Below are positions 46,050 through 53,514 of a DNA stretch of 64,000 nucleotides, one piece after another; the first letter of the stretch is position 1, and each line of letters starts with the position of its first letter. The translations under genes and the position numbers were made by a program. Under the pieces are notes generated by a model that did no database searches, was not told the DNA's origin, and saw only the letters and a program-made list of their open reading frames with translations. Source of the stretch: JBHIYN01 sp041984235 (lineage in GTDB: Bacteria; Pseudomonadota; Gammaproteobacteria; Ga0077536); contig JBHIYN010000003.1 of assembly GCA_041984235.1 (NCBI GenBank), positions 248,001-312,000 of the forward strand. The letters are read 5' to 3'.

Positions 46050-47432
46050 TTAATCCCATTCATCATCGATGAACAGGTCATCCAGGGCGCTCTCCGGGCC
46101 GTCTTCCTCGTCCACGTAGACGTGGCTGACGCGCCCGTCGCCGGCGACTGCCCAGCTCACCACGCCGTTGAAGTGGTAGTAACCGTGGCGGCCGCGCTCG
46201 GCGAGCAGGGCGGCGCGTGCGGGCTGCACGCGCCCGCTGTCGTCGGTCACACGGCTCTGCAGCACCGCGGCCTGCCCGTCCCACTGCCAGGGAATGCGGA
46301 AGCGGGTCAGGCAAGCCGGCAATCGCGGCTCGTTCAGCGCCGCATCGCGCCAGCTCGCACCGCCGTCGGCGGACACCTCGACCCGCGCGACCCGCCCGTA
46401 CCCGGACCAGGCCAGGCCGCTGATCTCGTAGACGCCGTGCGCCGGCAGACGCATCTCGGCGGACGGCCGCGTGATCAGCGATTTCGGCCCCATGGTGAAG
46501 GTGAACTGGCGCGCGCGGCCGTCCGGCATGAGCTCGGTGTACTTCGAGGTCTCGTTTCTCGCCATCGCCGGCTGCGCTGAAACGATTATATTTTTCAACC
46601 ACTTGACGTTCAGCGCGCCTTCCCAGCCGGGGACCAGAAGGCGCACCGGGTAGCCCTGCGAGGGACGCAGTCGCTCGCCGTTCTGGAACAGCGCCAGCAG
46701 GCAATCGTCCAGCGCCTTGTCGAGCGGAATGCTCATGGTCAGCGAGAAGGCGTCGGCGCCCTCGGCCACGATCCAGCGCGCGCCCGGCTCGATGCCGGCC
46801 TCGTCGAGCAGCACGCGCAGCGGGACGCCGGTCCACTCGCTGCACGACACCAGGCCGTGAAAGAAGCCGGCCGCGGTCTGTACCGGCTTGCGCCGCCACG
46901 CCGCATTGCTGTTACCGCCGCACTCGATGAAGCACTGGCGTGTGACCCGCGGATAACGCAGCAGCGCGGCCATGTCGAAGGCCAGCGCACGGCGTACACG
47001 GCCGCCGAGGCGCACCGCGTGGCGCTCCGGGTCGAGCTCCGGCACACCGTTGTGGTGTCGCTCGAAATGCAGACCATTGGGCGTGATGGTGCCCTCGAGC
47101 TCGTGCAGCGGTGACCACGAGATGCCGTTGCCGGGCGCCGCCGCGTTGGCGGAAATCCAGCGCACCACGTGGCGTTCGGCAGCGGCCGGCTGGCCGTAAT
47201 TGATGAACGGCGCACCTGGCCGGCGCTGCGCCGGCACCAGCGCGGTGCGCGGATCCGGGGCCGGCGCTGCAGCCAGGGGTACGGCGCTCAGCAGCGCCAC
47301 GGCGCCACCGCCGAGAAATCGACGCCGATCGAGCAAGCCGTTCGCGGGCAACGCCGCGGGTCGCTCTGGCGCGCCGTCTTCAGGCCCGGCTGCGGTCACG
47401 TCATCGGTCGGCACGTCGACCTCCCATGGCAT
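46050..47432 (-). CDS. soxC: SoxC-like sulfane dehydrogenase, molybdopterin subunit
   Basis: A 460-residue molybdoenzyme of the sulfite oxidase family. A Tat signal is visible (LLDRRRFLGGGAVALL, from about residue 33). The molybdenum ligand is C171 in CFIECGGNSN. GTITPNGLHFERHHNGVP, FHGLVSCSEWTGVPL and EISGLAWSGYGR match SoxC rather than SorA or plant sulfite oxidase, with a C-terminal Mo-co dimerisation domain after about residue 310. It would oxidise sulfur bound to a carrier such as SoxYZ; no soxXYZAB genes are visible here. It overlaps or abuts soxD. Confidence 0.93.
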   Translation of the reverse strand: MPWEVDVPTDDVTAAGPEDGAPERPAALPANGLLDRRRFLGGGAVALLSAVPLAAAPAPDPRTALVPAQRRPGAPFINYGQPAAAERHVVRWISANAAAPGNGISWSPLHELEGTITPNGLHFERHHNGVPELDPERHAVRLGGRVRRALAFDMAALLRYPRVTRQCFIECGGNSNAAWRRKPVQTAAGFFHGLVSCSEWTGVPLRVLLDEAGIEPGARWIVAEGADAFSLTMSIPLDKALDDCLLALFQNGERLRPSQGYPVRLLVPGWEGALNVKWLKNIIVSAQPAMARNETSKYTELMPDGRARQFTFTMGPKSLITRPSAEMRLPAHGVYEISGLAWSGYGRVARVEVSADGGASWRDAALNEPRLPACLTRFRIPWQWDGQAAVLQSRVTDDSGRVQPARAALLAERGRHGYYHFNGVVSWAVAGDGRVSHVYVDEEDGPESALDDLFIDDEWD

Positions 47433-47769
47433 CCAGAAACGAAATCAACTAATCCAAAAATAATTATTCAAATCATCGGATTCGGAGACATATTAAAAGT
47501 AACTTAAAGCCATGGCGCGAATCGTCTCAGGGGCTGCCGCCGACGCCGGAGCCACGGCGGCCATCGCTGGCAGCGGCTGCGCCGACCGCTGGTGCAGCGC
47601 GGCCACCGGTGGATGCTGCGCCGGCCAGCGACCAGGCGCCGGACCCGCCCTCGTTCGCCCGCCATTACTTCGCATAATGTATATTATGTTAAATCACGTT
47701 GAGCACCCGGAAACCTGGGCCTGTCTCCCGCTGCTACGCATAGGCCCTCACCCCGCCAGCGCGGCCGCC
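47433..47769. other. Intergenic region upstream of soxC
   Basis: 337 bases without a supported gene. 47440-47510 is A/T-rich and holds the presumed soxC promoter, including the palindrome AATAATTATT (47459-47468). 47515-47660 is GC-rich; a 60-codon minus-strand frame (47493-47675) is Ala/Pro-rich and not convincing. An inverted repeat lies at 47673-47688. Confidence 0.5.
47673..47688. repeat. Inverted repeat CATAAT-GTAT-ATTATG upstream of soxC
   Basis: Perfect 6-base arms (47673-47678 and 47683-47688) around a 4-base spacer, in a short A/T island between GC-rich stretches. The shape fits an operator for a small dimeric repressor, for example an ArsR-family sulfur sensor. It is about 240 bases from the soxC start, so its target is uncertain. 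Confidence 0.5.
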
Positions 47770-48534
47770 TCAGTCGTCGCCACCCAGCCAGCCACCGTCG
47801 ACCGGCAACACGGCACCGGTGGTGAACGACGATGCCGCGCTGACGAAGTACAGCGCCGCGCCGACGATCTCGTGCGGCTCGCCGCCGCGCTCGAGCGCCA
47901 TGCGCTCGGCGCGTGCCGCGAAGGCATCCATGTCCCAGGCCTTGGAGATGTCGGTCAGGAACGGGCCGGCCATGATGCAGTTGACCCGCACGCTGGGCCC
48001 GTACTCGTGGGCGAAGGCGCCGGTGATCGAGTTCAGGCCGGCCTTGGCTGCCGCGTACGGCTGCGAGCCCGGGCTCGGCTTCATCGCCGCGGTGCTGGAG
48101 ATGTTGAGCATGGTACCGCCGCCGTTCTCCACCATACGCTTGCCGACCAGTGCCATGAGGCGGAACGGGCCCTTGAAATTGAGTGCCACGACCTTGTCGA
48201 ACAACTCCTCGCTGATGTCGTGCAGCGAGGGATACAGCGGCGACAGGCCGGCGTTGTTGACCAGGATGTCAATATGGCCGAAATGGTTCCAGACCTCCTC
48301 GACCATCGGCTCGAGTTCGTCCCAGTGGCCGACGTGGCAGGCCAGCGGCAGGGCCCGGCGGCCGCGCGCCCGGATCTCCTCGGCGACCTGCTCGCAGGCG
48401 TCCAGCTTGCGGCTGACGACGGCGACGTCGGCGCCGTGATCGGCGAAGGCCAGCGCCATCTGGCGCCCTAGGCCGCGGCTGCCGCCGGTGATGAGTGCGA
48501 CTTTGCCGCTGAGATCAAAGAGATTGTCGGGCAT
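47770..48534 (-). CDS. Short-chain dehydrogenase/reductase
   Basis: A 254-residue classical SDR. The cofactor motif is TGGSRGLG (17-24), NNAG at 93-96, and the catalytic set S147, Y160, K164 is complete (YAAAK). The C-terminus FTTGAVLPVDGGW is typical of FabG-like enzymes that oxidise secondary alcohols or reduce ketones. A CGGAGGAA ribosome site precedes the ATG at 48534. It lies 38 bases after a TetR gene in the same direction, so the pair is probably cotranscribed. Substrate unknown. Confidence 0.88.
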   Translation of the reverse strand: MPDNLFDLSGKVALITGGSRGLGRQMALAFADHGADVAVVSRKLDACEQVAEEIRARGRRALPLACHVGHWDELEPMVEEVWNHFGHIDILVNNAGLSPLYPSLHDISEELFDKVVALNFKGPFRLMALVGKRMVENGGGTMLNISSTAAMKPSPGSQPYAAAKAGLNSITGAFAHEYGPSVRVNCIMAGPFLTDISKAWDMDAFAARAERMALERGGEPHEIVGAALYFVSAASSFTTGAVLPVDGGWLGGDD

Positions 48535-48572
48535 GGGTTCCTCCGCTCGGTATTGATGCCTGTGCGCCGGCC

Positions 48573-49214
48573 TCAGTCGGCCGGCCCGTTCTCGCTCGCG
48601 GGCCTGAAGACGAAGCCCTCGATCAAGGATTCGATGAAATGACGGACGCGTCCGGCGCCCATGCCATTGAACTGCATTTGCGCGATCATGTGCGCGGATC
48701 CGACCAGCAGGCGCACCGCGTCGTCGACGTCCAGGTTGGCCGGCAGGCTGCCTTCGCGGCGCCCGCGCAGCATGGTCGGCAGGAAGACCTCGAACACCCG
48801 GTCCTGGAATTCCAGGTAGCGCCCCCATACGCCGTCGCGTACCGCGGTGCTCCAGTCGAGCCAGATGCGCGCGTAGTCGGCATGTTCCTGCACCGCGTTG
48901 GCCCAGGCCAGCGCCGACTCGACCAGCACCTCCGGCGCCGGCGCATCGTGCGCCTGGATCGGCCGCAGCACGTCGTCGAGGATGAAACGCTCGACCTCGT
49001 CCAGCACCGCGGCGAGCAGTTCATCGCGGGTCGCAAAGTAGTTGAACACGGTCGGCACCGAGGTGCCGGCCTCGCGCGCAATCTCCGCGTGGCGCCCTTC
49101 GCCCAGGCCGCGCCGCGCGAACACCATGATGGCGCAGCGCAGCAGCTGGGCGCGCCGCGCCTGCGGCGCCATGCGCCGGGGCGTCGGGTGTGGATTGCGT
49201 ACGGTCTTGATCAC
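48573..49214 (-). CDS. TetR-family regulator
   Basis: About 213 residues. The N-terminal helix-turn-helix is HAEIAREAGTSVPTVFNYFA, with a ligand-binding helical domain after it. The start is uncertain: GTG at 49214 has GAGGA upstream, TTG at 49220 is spaced even better from it, and ATG at 49172 is the most conservative. The gene is divergent from the di-iron operon; a 20-base palindrome between them is a likely binding site. It probably controls both that operon and itself with the downstream SDR. Confidence 0.88.
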   Translation of the reverse strand: MIKTVRNPHPTPRRMAPQARRAQLLRCAIMVFARRGLGEGRHAEIAREAGTSVPTVFNYFATRDELLAAVLDEVERFILDDVLRPIQAHDAPAPEVLVESALAWANAVQEHADYARIWLDWSTAVRDGVWGRYLEFQDRVFEVFLPTMLRGRREGSLPANLDVDDAVRLLVGSAHMIAQMQFNGMGAGRVRHFIESLIEGFVFRPASENGPAD

Positions 49215-49220
49215 GATCAA
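49207..49220. promoter_or_regulatory. FNR/Anr box
   Basis: TTGAT-CACG-ATCAA matches the FNR/Anr consensus TTGAT-N4-ATCAA exactly, within a longer perfect palindrome (49206-49221). Its centre lies about 40-44 bases before a predicted start of transcription on the plus strand near 49255, the usual spacing for FNR activation. It overlaps the likely tetR start region. Confidence 0.7.
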
Positions 49221-49238
49221 GTTTTTCCTCGCGCATAC

Positions 49239-49258
49239 TGTTGACAGAATTATCAACA
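49239..49258. promoter_or_regulatory. Candidate TetR operator
   Basis: TGTTGA (49239-49244) and TCAACA (49253-49258) are perfect inverted arms around an 8-base centre. It lies between the divergent TetR and di-iron genes and overlaps TTGACA (49241-49246) and CAGAAT (49245-49250), possible promoter elements. A repressor bound here would block the plus-strand promoter. Confidence 0.6.
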
Positions 49259-49327
49259 ATCAGCAGTCTGACCTGACGGCGGCACTGCCGGCCGCCGCAG
49301 CATGTTTCTGCCCAGGGGAGTTCAGAC

Positions 49328-50515
49328 ATGAGTGCACGGATTCAGGATATCGACCCGTTACCGCCCGCGGTGGCCATGAACGAAGAAGGCCTGGCGCGCT
49401 ACGAAGACGCCTTCCGCAATCACTACAAGGCCTGGTCCGAAGTCCTCGAGCGCAACAAGGAACGTATCCACGCCGGCTCCTACTCGCTGCACTGGCTGGA
49501 CACCGACCAGGCCAATTGGGGCAAGCGCGCCAAGACCTCCTCGCGTGGCATGACCTACACCGACATCAACCGCATCCGCGGCTACGGTACCCTCCCCGAT
49601 CAGGCAAGCTGGCTGAATTTCGCCCCGCGCGGCTCGGTCCGTGATCCCTACCGCGACGAGATGCCGATCATCGGGGATTACACCGTCACCGACAAGAACG
49701 AGTTGTGGGCGGAGAACGTGCTCACGCTGTTCGAGGAAGCCAAGGCGCGCCAGTGGAACGCCACCCGCGACATTCCCTGGGACGAGCTCGAAGCCCTGCC
49801 CGAAGACCTGGAAAAGGCGACCTGCCAGCTCTGCACCTTCCTCACCGAGGTCGAGTTCGTGGCGGGCGATTTCCCGGCCAAGTGGCTCTACCGCATCCCG
49901 CAGGACTTCCTCGAGGTGAAGAGCTTCCTCTCGACCCAGATCATGGACGAGGCCCGCCACCAGGAGGTATTTCGCAAGCGCGCCATCGCCGGCGGCGGCC
50001 TGCTGCACGCCTCGCCGGGCTTCGAGTGGGCGCTGGCCGCGATCCTCGAGGCGCCGACCCACACCATGGGCACCTTCCTGCTCAACCTGCTCGGCGAGGG
50101 CCTGGTGCTGTCGGTGTTCCGTTCCGGCGAGATGATTGCCAAGACCCACGTCGACAAGGAAATCTTCCGCCGCTGCCTGCAGGACGAGGCGCGCCACGTG
50201 TCCTACGGCGTGCTGGAACTCAAGTCCTACCTCGAGAACCATCCGCAGAAAGACAAGGCGCTGGAGGACATGCACCGCTTCGCCGACGTCGGCGAGCAGG
50301 TCATTCTCACCGCGTTCTCCGAGGCCGCCCTGATCGAGCCGGTCGCGGTGCTGCTCGGCGGCGGCCTGAAGAAGATCGACGAGGGCATGGAAGGCCTGCG
50401 CCTGGTGTGGAAGATGTTCATCGACGAGTACCTGCAGCGCTGTGCCTGCGCCGGCTTCGACCGCGAAGCGCGCTGCACGATCCCGCGCGAGCTGCCCTGG
50501 GGCTCGCACGCATGA
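49328..50515 (+). CDS. Ferritin-like di-iron protein, probable oxygenase or desaturase
   Basis: A 395-residue soluble helical protein. Two DEARH motifs (E208/H211 and E287/H290) fit the ExxH pairs of a carboxylate-bridged di-iron site, with E174 or E176 and E257 as likely other ligands. The layout recalls ribonucleotide reductase R2, acyl-ACP desaturase and AurF-type N-oxygenases. I cannot name the exact family. An AGGGGAG ribosome site precedes the ATG. The next two genes encode an SCP2-like protein (4-base overlap) and a ferredoxin, which could supply substrate and electrons. Confidence 0.82.
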   Translation: MSARIQDIDPLPPAVAMNEEGLARYEDAFRNHYKAWSEVLERNKERIHAGSYSLHWLDTDQANWGKRAKTSSRGMTYTDINRIRGYGTLPDQASWLNFAPRGSVRDPYRDEMPIIGDYTVTDKNELWAENVLTLFEEAKARQWNATRDIPWDELEALPEDLEKATCQLCTFLTEVEFVAGDFPAKWLYRIPQDFLEVKSFLSTQIMDEARHQEVFRKRAIAGGGLLHASPGFEWALAAILEAPTHTMGTFLLNLLGEGLVLSVFRSGEMIAKTHVDKEIFRRCLQDEARHVSYGVLELKSYLENHPQKDKALEDMHRFADVGEQVILTAFSEAALIEPVAVLLGGGLKKIDEGMEGLRLVWKMFIDEYLQRCACAGFDREARCTIPRELPWGSHA

Positions 50516-50979
50516 GCGCGGTCGCCGCAACGGCGGCCGCCGTCACCTTCCCCTCCGCCGCCTGGTTCGAACGCCTGGCCGCGGAGATGAAGGCCGACCG
50601 CGCCCGCCACGAGCACCTCGGCTACATCGACTGCGTCGCGGGATTCGTCGTCGACGACGCTGGCGGCGCGCGGCGCTTCCACGTCACCTTCGAGGAGTTC
50701 GAGGCCACCGACGTGCGCGAGGTCGGCGCCGACCAGGCATCGCAGGCGGATTTCTCCCTGATCGCCTCGCTCGCCACCTGGCGCGAGATGATCGAGAGCA
50801 TCGTCGCCGGCAACGGCCGCCCGGACCTCGAGCACACGCTGAACCGGCTCAGCCACCTCGCCACCCCGATGCGTCTGGATGCCGCCGACCCGGTCAAGGC
50901 CGATCTCTACTTCCGCTACGCACAGAGCCTGCAGGAGTTCTTCAACGCCGCGGCGCGCCTACCGACGGCCTTCGACTGA
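50512..50979 (+). CDS. SCP2 sterol-binding-like protein
   Basis: A 155-residue protein with an SCP2-like fold: the pattern RFHVTFEEFEAT ... ADFSLIASLATWREMIESIVAGNG and a late FRYAQSLQEFF segment resemble SCP2-domain proteins that bind hydrophobic ligands. No signal peptide or membrane segment. It overlaps the di-iron gene by 4 bases, so the two are coupled. It may carry or present a hydrophobic substrate to the di-iron enzyme; this is inference. Confidence 0.7.
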   Translation: MSAVAATAAAVTFPSAAWFERLAAEMKADRARHEHLGYIDCVAGFVVDDAGGARRFHVTFEEFEATDVREVGADQASQADFSLIASLATWREMIESIVAGNGRPDLEHTLNRLSHLATPMRLDAADPVKADLYFRYAQSLQEFFNAAARLPTAFD

Positions 50980-50995
50980 GCACGGGCCGGCGGAC

Positions 50996-51280
50996 ATGGC
51001 GAAGGCCGACAAGGGCTACTTCTACATCGACGAGACCTGCATCGCCTGCGGCGCCTGCGATCACGCCTGCCCGGCCCAGGTCGAGGCCATCTACCGGGTC
51101 GAGACCGATTTCCTCGGCCGCTTTGCGATCCGCGAAGAGGAATGCATCAACTGCGGGATCTGCGTACCGCTGTGCCCGGTGCGCTGCATCCACGACGCGC
51201 GCGAACGCGGCGTCGCCGGCGGCAGCGGCGGCTACAAGTCGATCGACGAGCTGCAGGCCTGGGCGCGGCAGAACGCCTGA
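50996..51280 (+). CDS. Ferredoxin with two [4Fe-4S] clusters
   Basis: A 94-residue bacterial-type ferredoxin. Cluster motifs are C15-x2-C18-x2-C21-x3-C25P and C50-x2-C53-x2-C56-x3-C60P. It starts 16 bases after the SCP2-like gene. It could donate electrons to the di-iron protein, or accept them from the 2-oxoacid oxidoreductase encoded about 1.5 kb downstream on the other strand. A short Gly/Ser stretch near residue 75 precedes the C-terminal helix. Confidence 0.93.
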   Translation: MAKADKGYFYIDETCIACGACDHACPAQVEAIYRVETDFLGRFAIREEECINCGICVPLCPVRCIHDARERGVAGGSGGYKSIDELQAWARQNA

Positions 51281-51343
51281 TTCGGGCTCGCGGCACGGGA
51301 CGCCGGGGCTGACCGCGAGGCCCGGCTGCGCGGGCCGGGATCG

Positions 51344-52480
51344 TCAGCCGAAGGGGTTCTCGCGGAACGTGGCCTGGATCTGCTCGACCGCGGCGCGCTC
51401 TGCGATGAGGGCTGCGACCGCCCGGCCATCGAAGCGGCGGCCGGACTCGCCGAGCAGGTACTCGAAGGCCTCGTCGTTGCTCCAGGCGGGCTTGTAGGGC
51501 CGGGCGCTGGTCAACGCGTCGAAGACGTCGGCAACGGCGACGATGCGCGCCTCGATCGGGATGGTGCGGCCGGCGATGCCCTCAGGGTAGCCGCCGCCGT
51601 CGACCTTCTCGTGATGGTACTCGATGATGTTGCGCATCATTTCGATGTGCTCCAGCGCGTGCAGACCGAACTGTCCCACCACTTCGTCGATGATTTCGCG
51701 GCCCTTGCGGGCATGCGTCTGCATGACGCTGCGCTCACCGTCGTCGAGCCGGCCCGGCTTGAGCAGGATCTCGTCCGGGATGCCGATCTTGCCGATGTCG
51801 TGCAACGGCGCAAACAGGAACAGGTGCTCGACGAAGGCGTCATCGAATCCACACTCGTCGGCGAGTGAGGCGGCAATCAGGCGCGCGTAGCGCGCCATGC
51901 GGTCGAGATGCGCGCCGGTCTCGTTGTCGCGCAGGCGCGCGATGTGCTGCGTCGCCCGGGTCGCGGCAAGCAGCGTGCGGGCGCTGGACAGCTCGTTGAT
52001 GACGAGCAGGGACACCATGTGGCCGACCACGTCCAGCTCGCCCAGCACGGCTTCGGAGAACACCTCCGGCTCGGTCGAGTTGAAGAAGATGAAGCCGAAG
52101 AACTCGCCGTTGCAGAACATCGGCAGCGTGTAGCTGGCCGCGTAGCCGTACCGGCCGATGCGGCGCTGGTGCTCGCTGGTTTCCTGCTCGCGGGTCACCG
52201 GGTGCTCGATGACCCGCGCCCTGCCCTCGCGGCGCAGCGCCTCCAGCGACGGCACGCAGTCGAGCCGCGCGCTGTAATGCGCCATCGGGTCCTGCTCGGT
52301 ACCACTGTGCAGGTACTCCTTGAGCACCTGGGTCCCGGGGTCGTAGGTGGTCACCGCGATGCGGGCGACGAACGGGAACAGGCCGCGCACCCACTCGTGG
52401 ATACGGCACAGCTTGTCACGCGCCGGGATCGGGTGATTCAGCGCCTCCAGGACGTCACGATGGGTCATGGCCGTGGACAC
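51344..52480 (-). CDS. HD-GYP cyclic di-GMP phosphodiesterase with N-terminal GAF-like domain
   Basis: A 378-residue cytoplasmic protein. Residues about 20-160 form a GAF-like sensor domain (RIAVTTYDPGTQVL, ASYTLPMFCNGEFFGFIFF). The HD-GYP domain spans about 185-350, with HD at 227-228 (APLHDIGKIGIPDEILLKPG), HHE at 289-291 and GYP at 297-299. It likely hydrolyses cyclic di-GMP. The start is GTG at 52480; an ATG 4 codons later is also possible. It stands alone between the ferredoxin and the OFOR genes, convergent with the former. Confidence 0.92.
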   Translation of the reverse strand: MSTAMTHRDVLEALNHPIPARDKLCRIHEWVRGLFPFVARIAVTTYDPGTQVLKEYLHSGTEQDPMAHYSARLDCVPSLEALRREGRARVIEHPVTREQETSEHQRRIGRYGYAASYTLPMFCNGEFFGFIFFNSTEPEVFSEAVLGELDVVGHMVSLLVINELSSARTLLAATRATQHIARLRDNETGAHLDRMARYARLIAASLADECGFDDAFVEHLFLFAPLHDIGKIGIPDEILLKPGRLDDGERSVMQTHARKGREIIDEVVGQFGLHALEHIEMMRNIIEYHHEKVDGGGYPEGIAGRTIPIEARIVAVADVFDALTSARPYKPAWSNDEAFEYLLGESGRRFDGRAVAALIAERAAVEQIQATFRENPFG

Positions 52481-52555
52481 GCCCGGCTACCGTCAGGACA
52501 GCTCTGCCATTTCCGTTCTAGCGGCCGCCGGCGGCGTCACTTGAACCGGCCCAGA

Positions 52556-52580
52556 AAAAAACGGGCCGCAGTGCGGCCCG
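52556..52580 (-). terminator. Intrinsic terminator downstream of the OFOR operon
   Basis: CGGGCCGC and GCGGCCCG (52562-52569 and 52573-52580) form a perfect 8-bp stem with a 3-base loop. On the minus strand it is followed by a run of six or seven T. It lies 71 bases after the end of the OFOR beta gene. Confidence 0.85.
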
Positions 52581-52650
52581 GAAACCACTGACTGACGTGG
52601 CGCGCCGGCGGCGCAGCAAGACAGCGTGGGAGGAAGTTCGGTAACGGCGT

Positions 52651-53514
52651 TCAGCGCATGAACGATTGCATCGTCTCCGCGTAGCGCGCGACCAGCTCGG
52701 GCGCGGCGACGTCCTGCACGGCGGCAGGCGCGAAATCGCGGTTGACCGCCTGCGACTCCAGTGCCGGGCGCTCGCCGCGGTAGATCATGCCGAGCGGCAA
52801 CCGCCCTTCTTCGCGCAGCTCCAGCACGCGGGCGAAGGCCGCGCCACGATCGGCCGGGTCGTAGCCACTCTCGGCGTCGAGGTCGTAAACCGCGGTGCGC
52901 CACTCGCGGTAGGTGTCGTTGTAGGTCACACAGGGCGACAGCACCTCGAGGAACGCCATGCCCTTACCGCTCTCCGCATGCTTCAGCGCCTCGGTGGTGA
53001 GTCTGAGGAGCTGCGCCGGCTGGCCGGTATAGCCGCGTGCGAGGAAGGTCGAGCCGGGAATGCCGAGCCCGATGGCGATCGGATCGAGGTCTTCCTCGAT
53101 GTTGTTGCCGAAGCCCCTGGGGCTGGTCGGCGACGGCTGCCCCTTGGTCAGCCCGTAGGTACCGTTTTGCATCACGATGTAGGTCAGGCTGGGGTTGCGC
53201 TTGAGCGCGTGCACCAGGTGGCCACCGCCGATGGCGTAACCGTCGCCGTCACCGCCGACCCCGATCACGGTCAGCCCGGGATTGGCCAGCTTGGCCCCGG
53301 TCACCGTCGGCAGCACGCGGCCATGCAGCGCGTGGTAGCCGTAGCAGGACAGGTTGTTCTGCAGCGATCCGGAGCAGCCGATGCCGGCCACGACCATGCG
53401 CTGGTGCGGGGGAATGTCGAGATCCTCCAGCGCACTGACCAGGGCCTGCAGGACACCGAAATCGCCGCAGCCGGCGCACCAGATGGGACGGGCGGGAGTG
53501 AAGGTTCTGCTCAT
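52651..53514 (-). CDS. korB: 2-oxoacid:ferredoxin oxidoreductase, beta subunit
   Basis: A 287-residue thiamine-diphosphate subunit. The TPP/Mg site is GDGDGYAIGGGH (89-100) with N117. Cysteines C13, C16, C47 and C195 match the [4Fe-4S] ligands of archaeal-type KorB proteins. It pairs with the fused alpha/gamma subunit encoded upstream, overlapping it by 4 bases (ATGA). Together they oxidise a 2-oxoacid, such as 2-oxoglutarate, to the acyl-CoA and reduce ferredoxin. The true 2-oxoacid is not evident from sequence. Confidence 0.9.
   Translation of the reverse strand: MSRTFTPARPIWCAGCGDFGVLQALVSALEDLDIPPHQRMVVAGIGCSGSLQNNLSCYGYHALHGRVLPTVTGAKLANPGLTVIGVGGDGDGYAIGGGHLVHALKRNPSLTYIVMQNGTYGLTKGQPSPTSPRGFGNNIEEDLDPIAIGLGIPGSTFLARGYTGQPAQLLRLTTEALKHAESGKGMAFLEVLSPCVTYNDTYREWRTAVYDLDAESGYDPADRGAAFARVLELREEGRLPLGMIYRGERPALESQAVNRDFAPAAVQDVAAPELVARYAETMQSFMR

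Noticed and set aside
46050..47432. SorA-type sulfite dehydrogenase
   Set aside because: The CGGNSN and FERHHNGVP segments and the Tat signal layout match SoxC better.
47493..47675. 60-codon minus-strand frame upstream of soxC
   Set aside because: Ala/Pro-rich with no recognisable domain and no ribosome site; kept only as part of the intergenic description.
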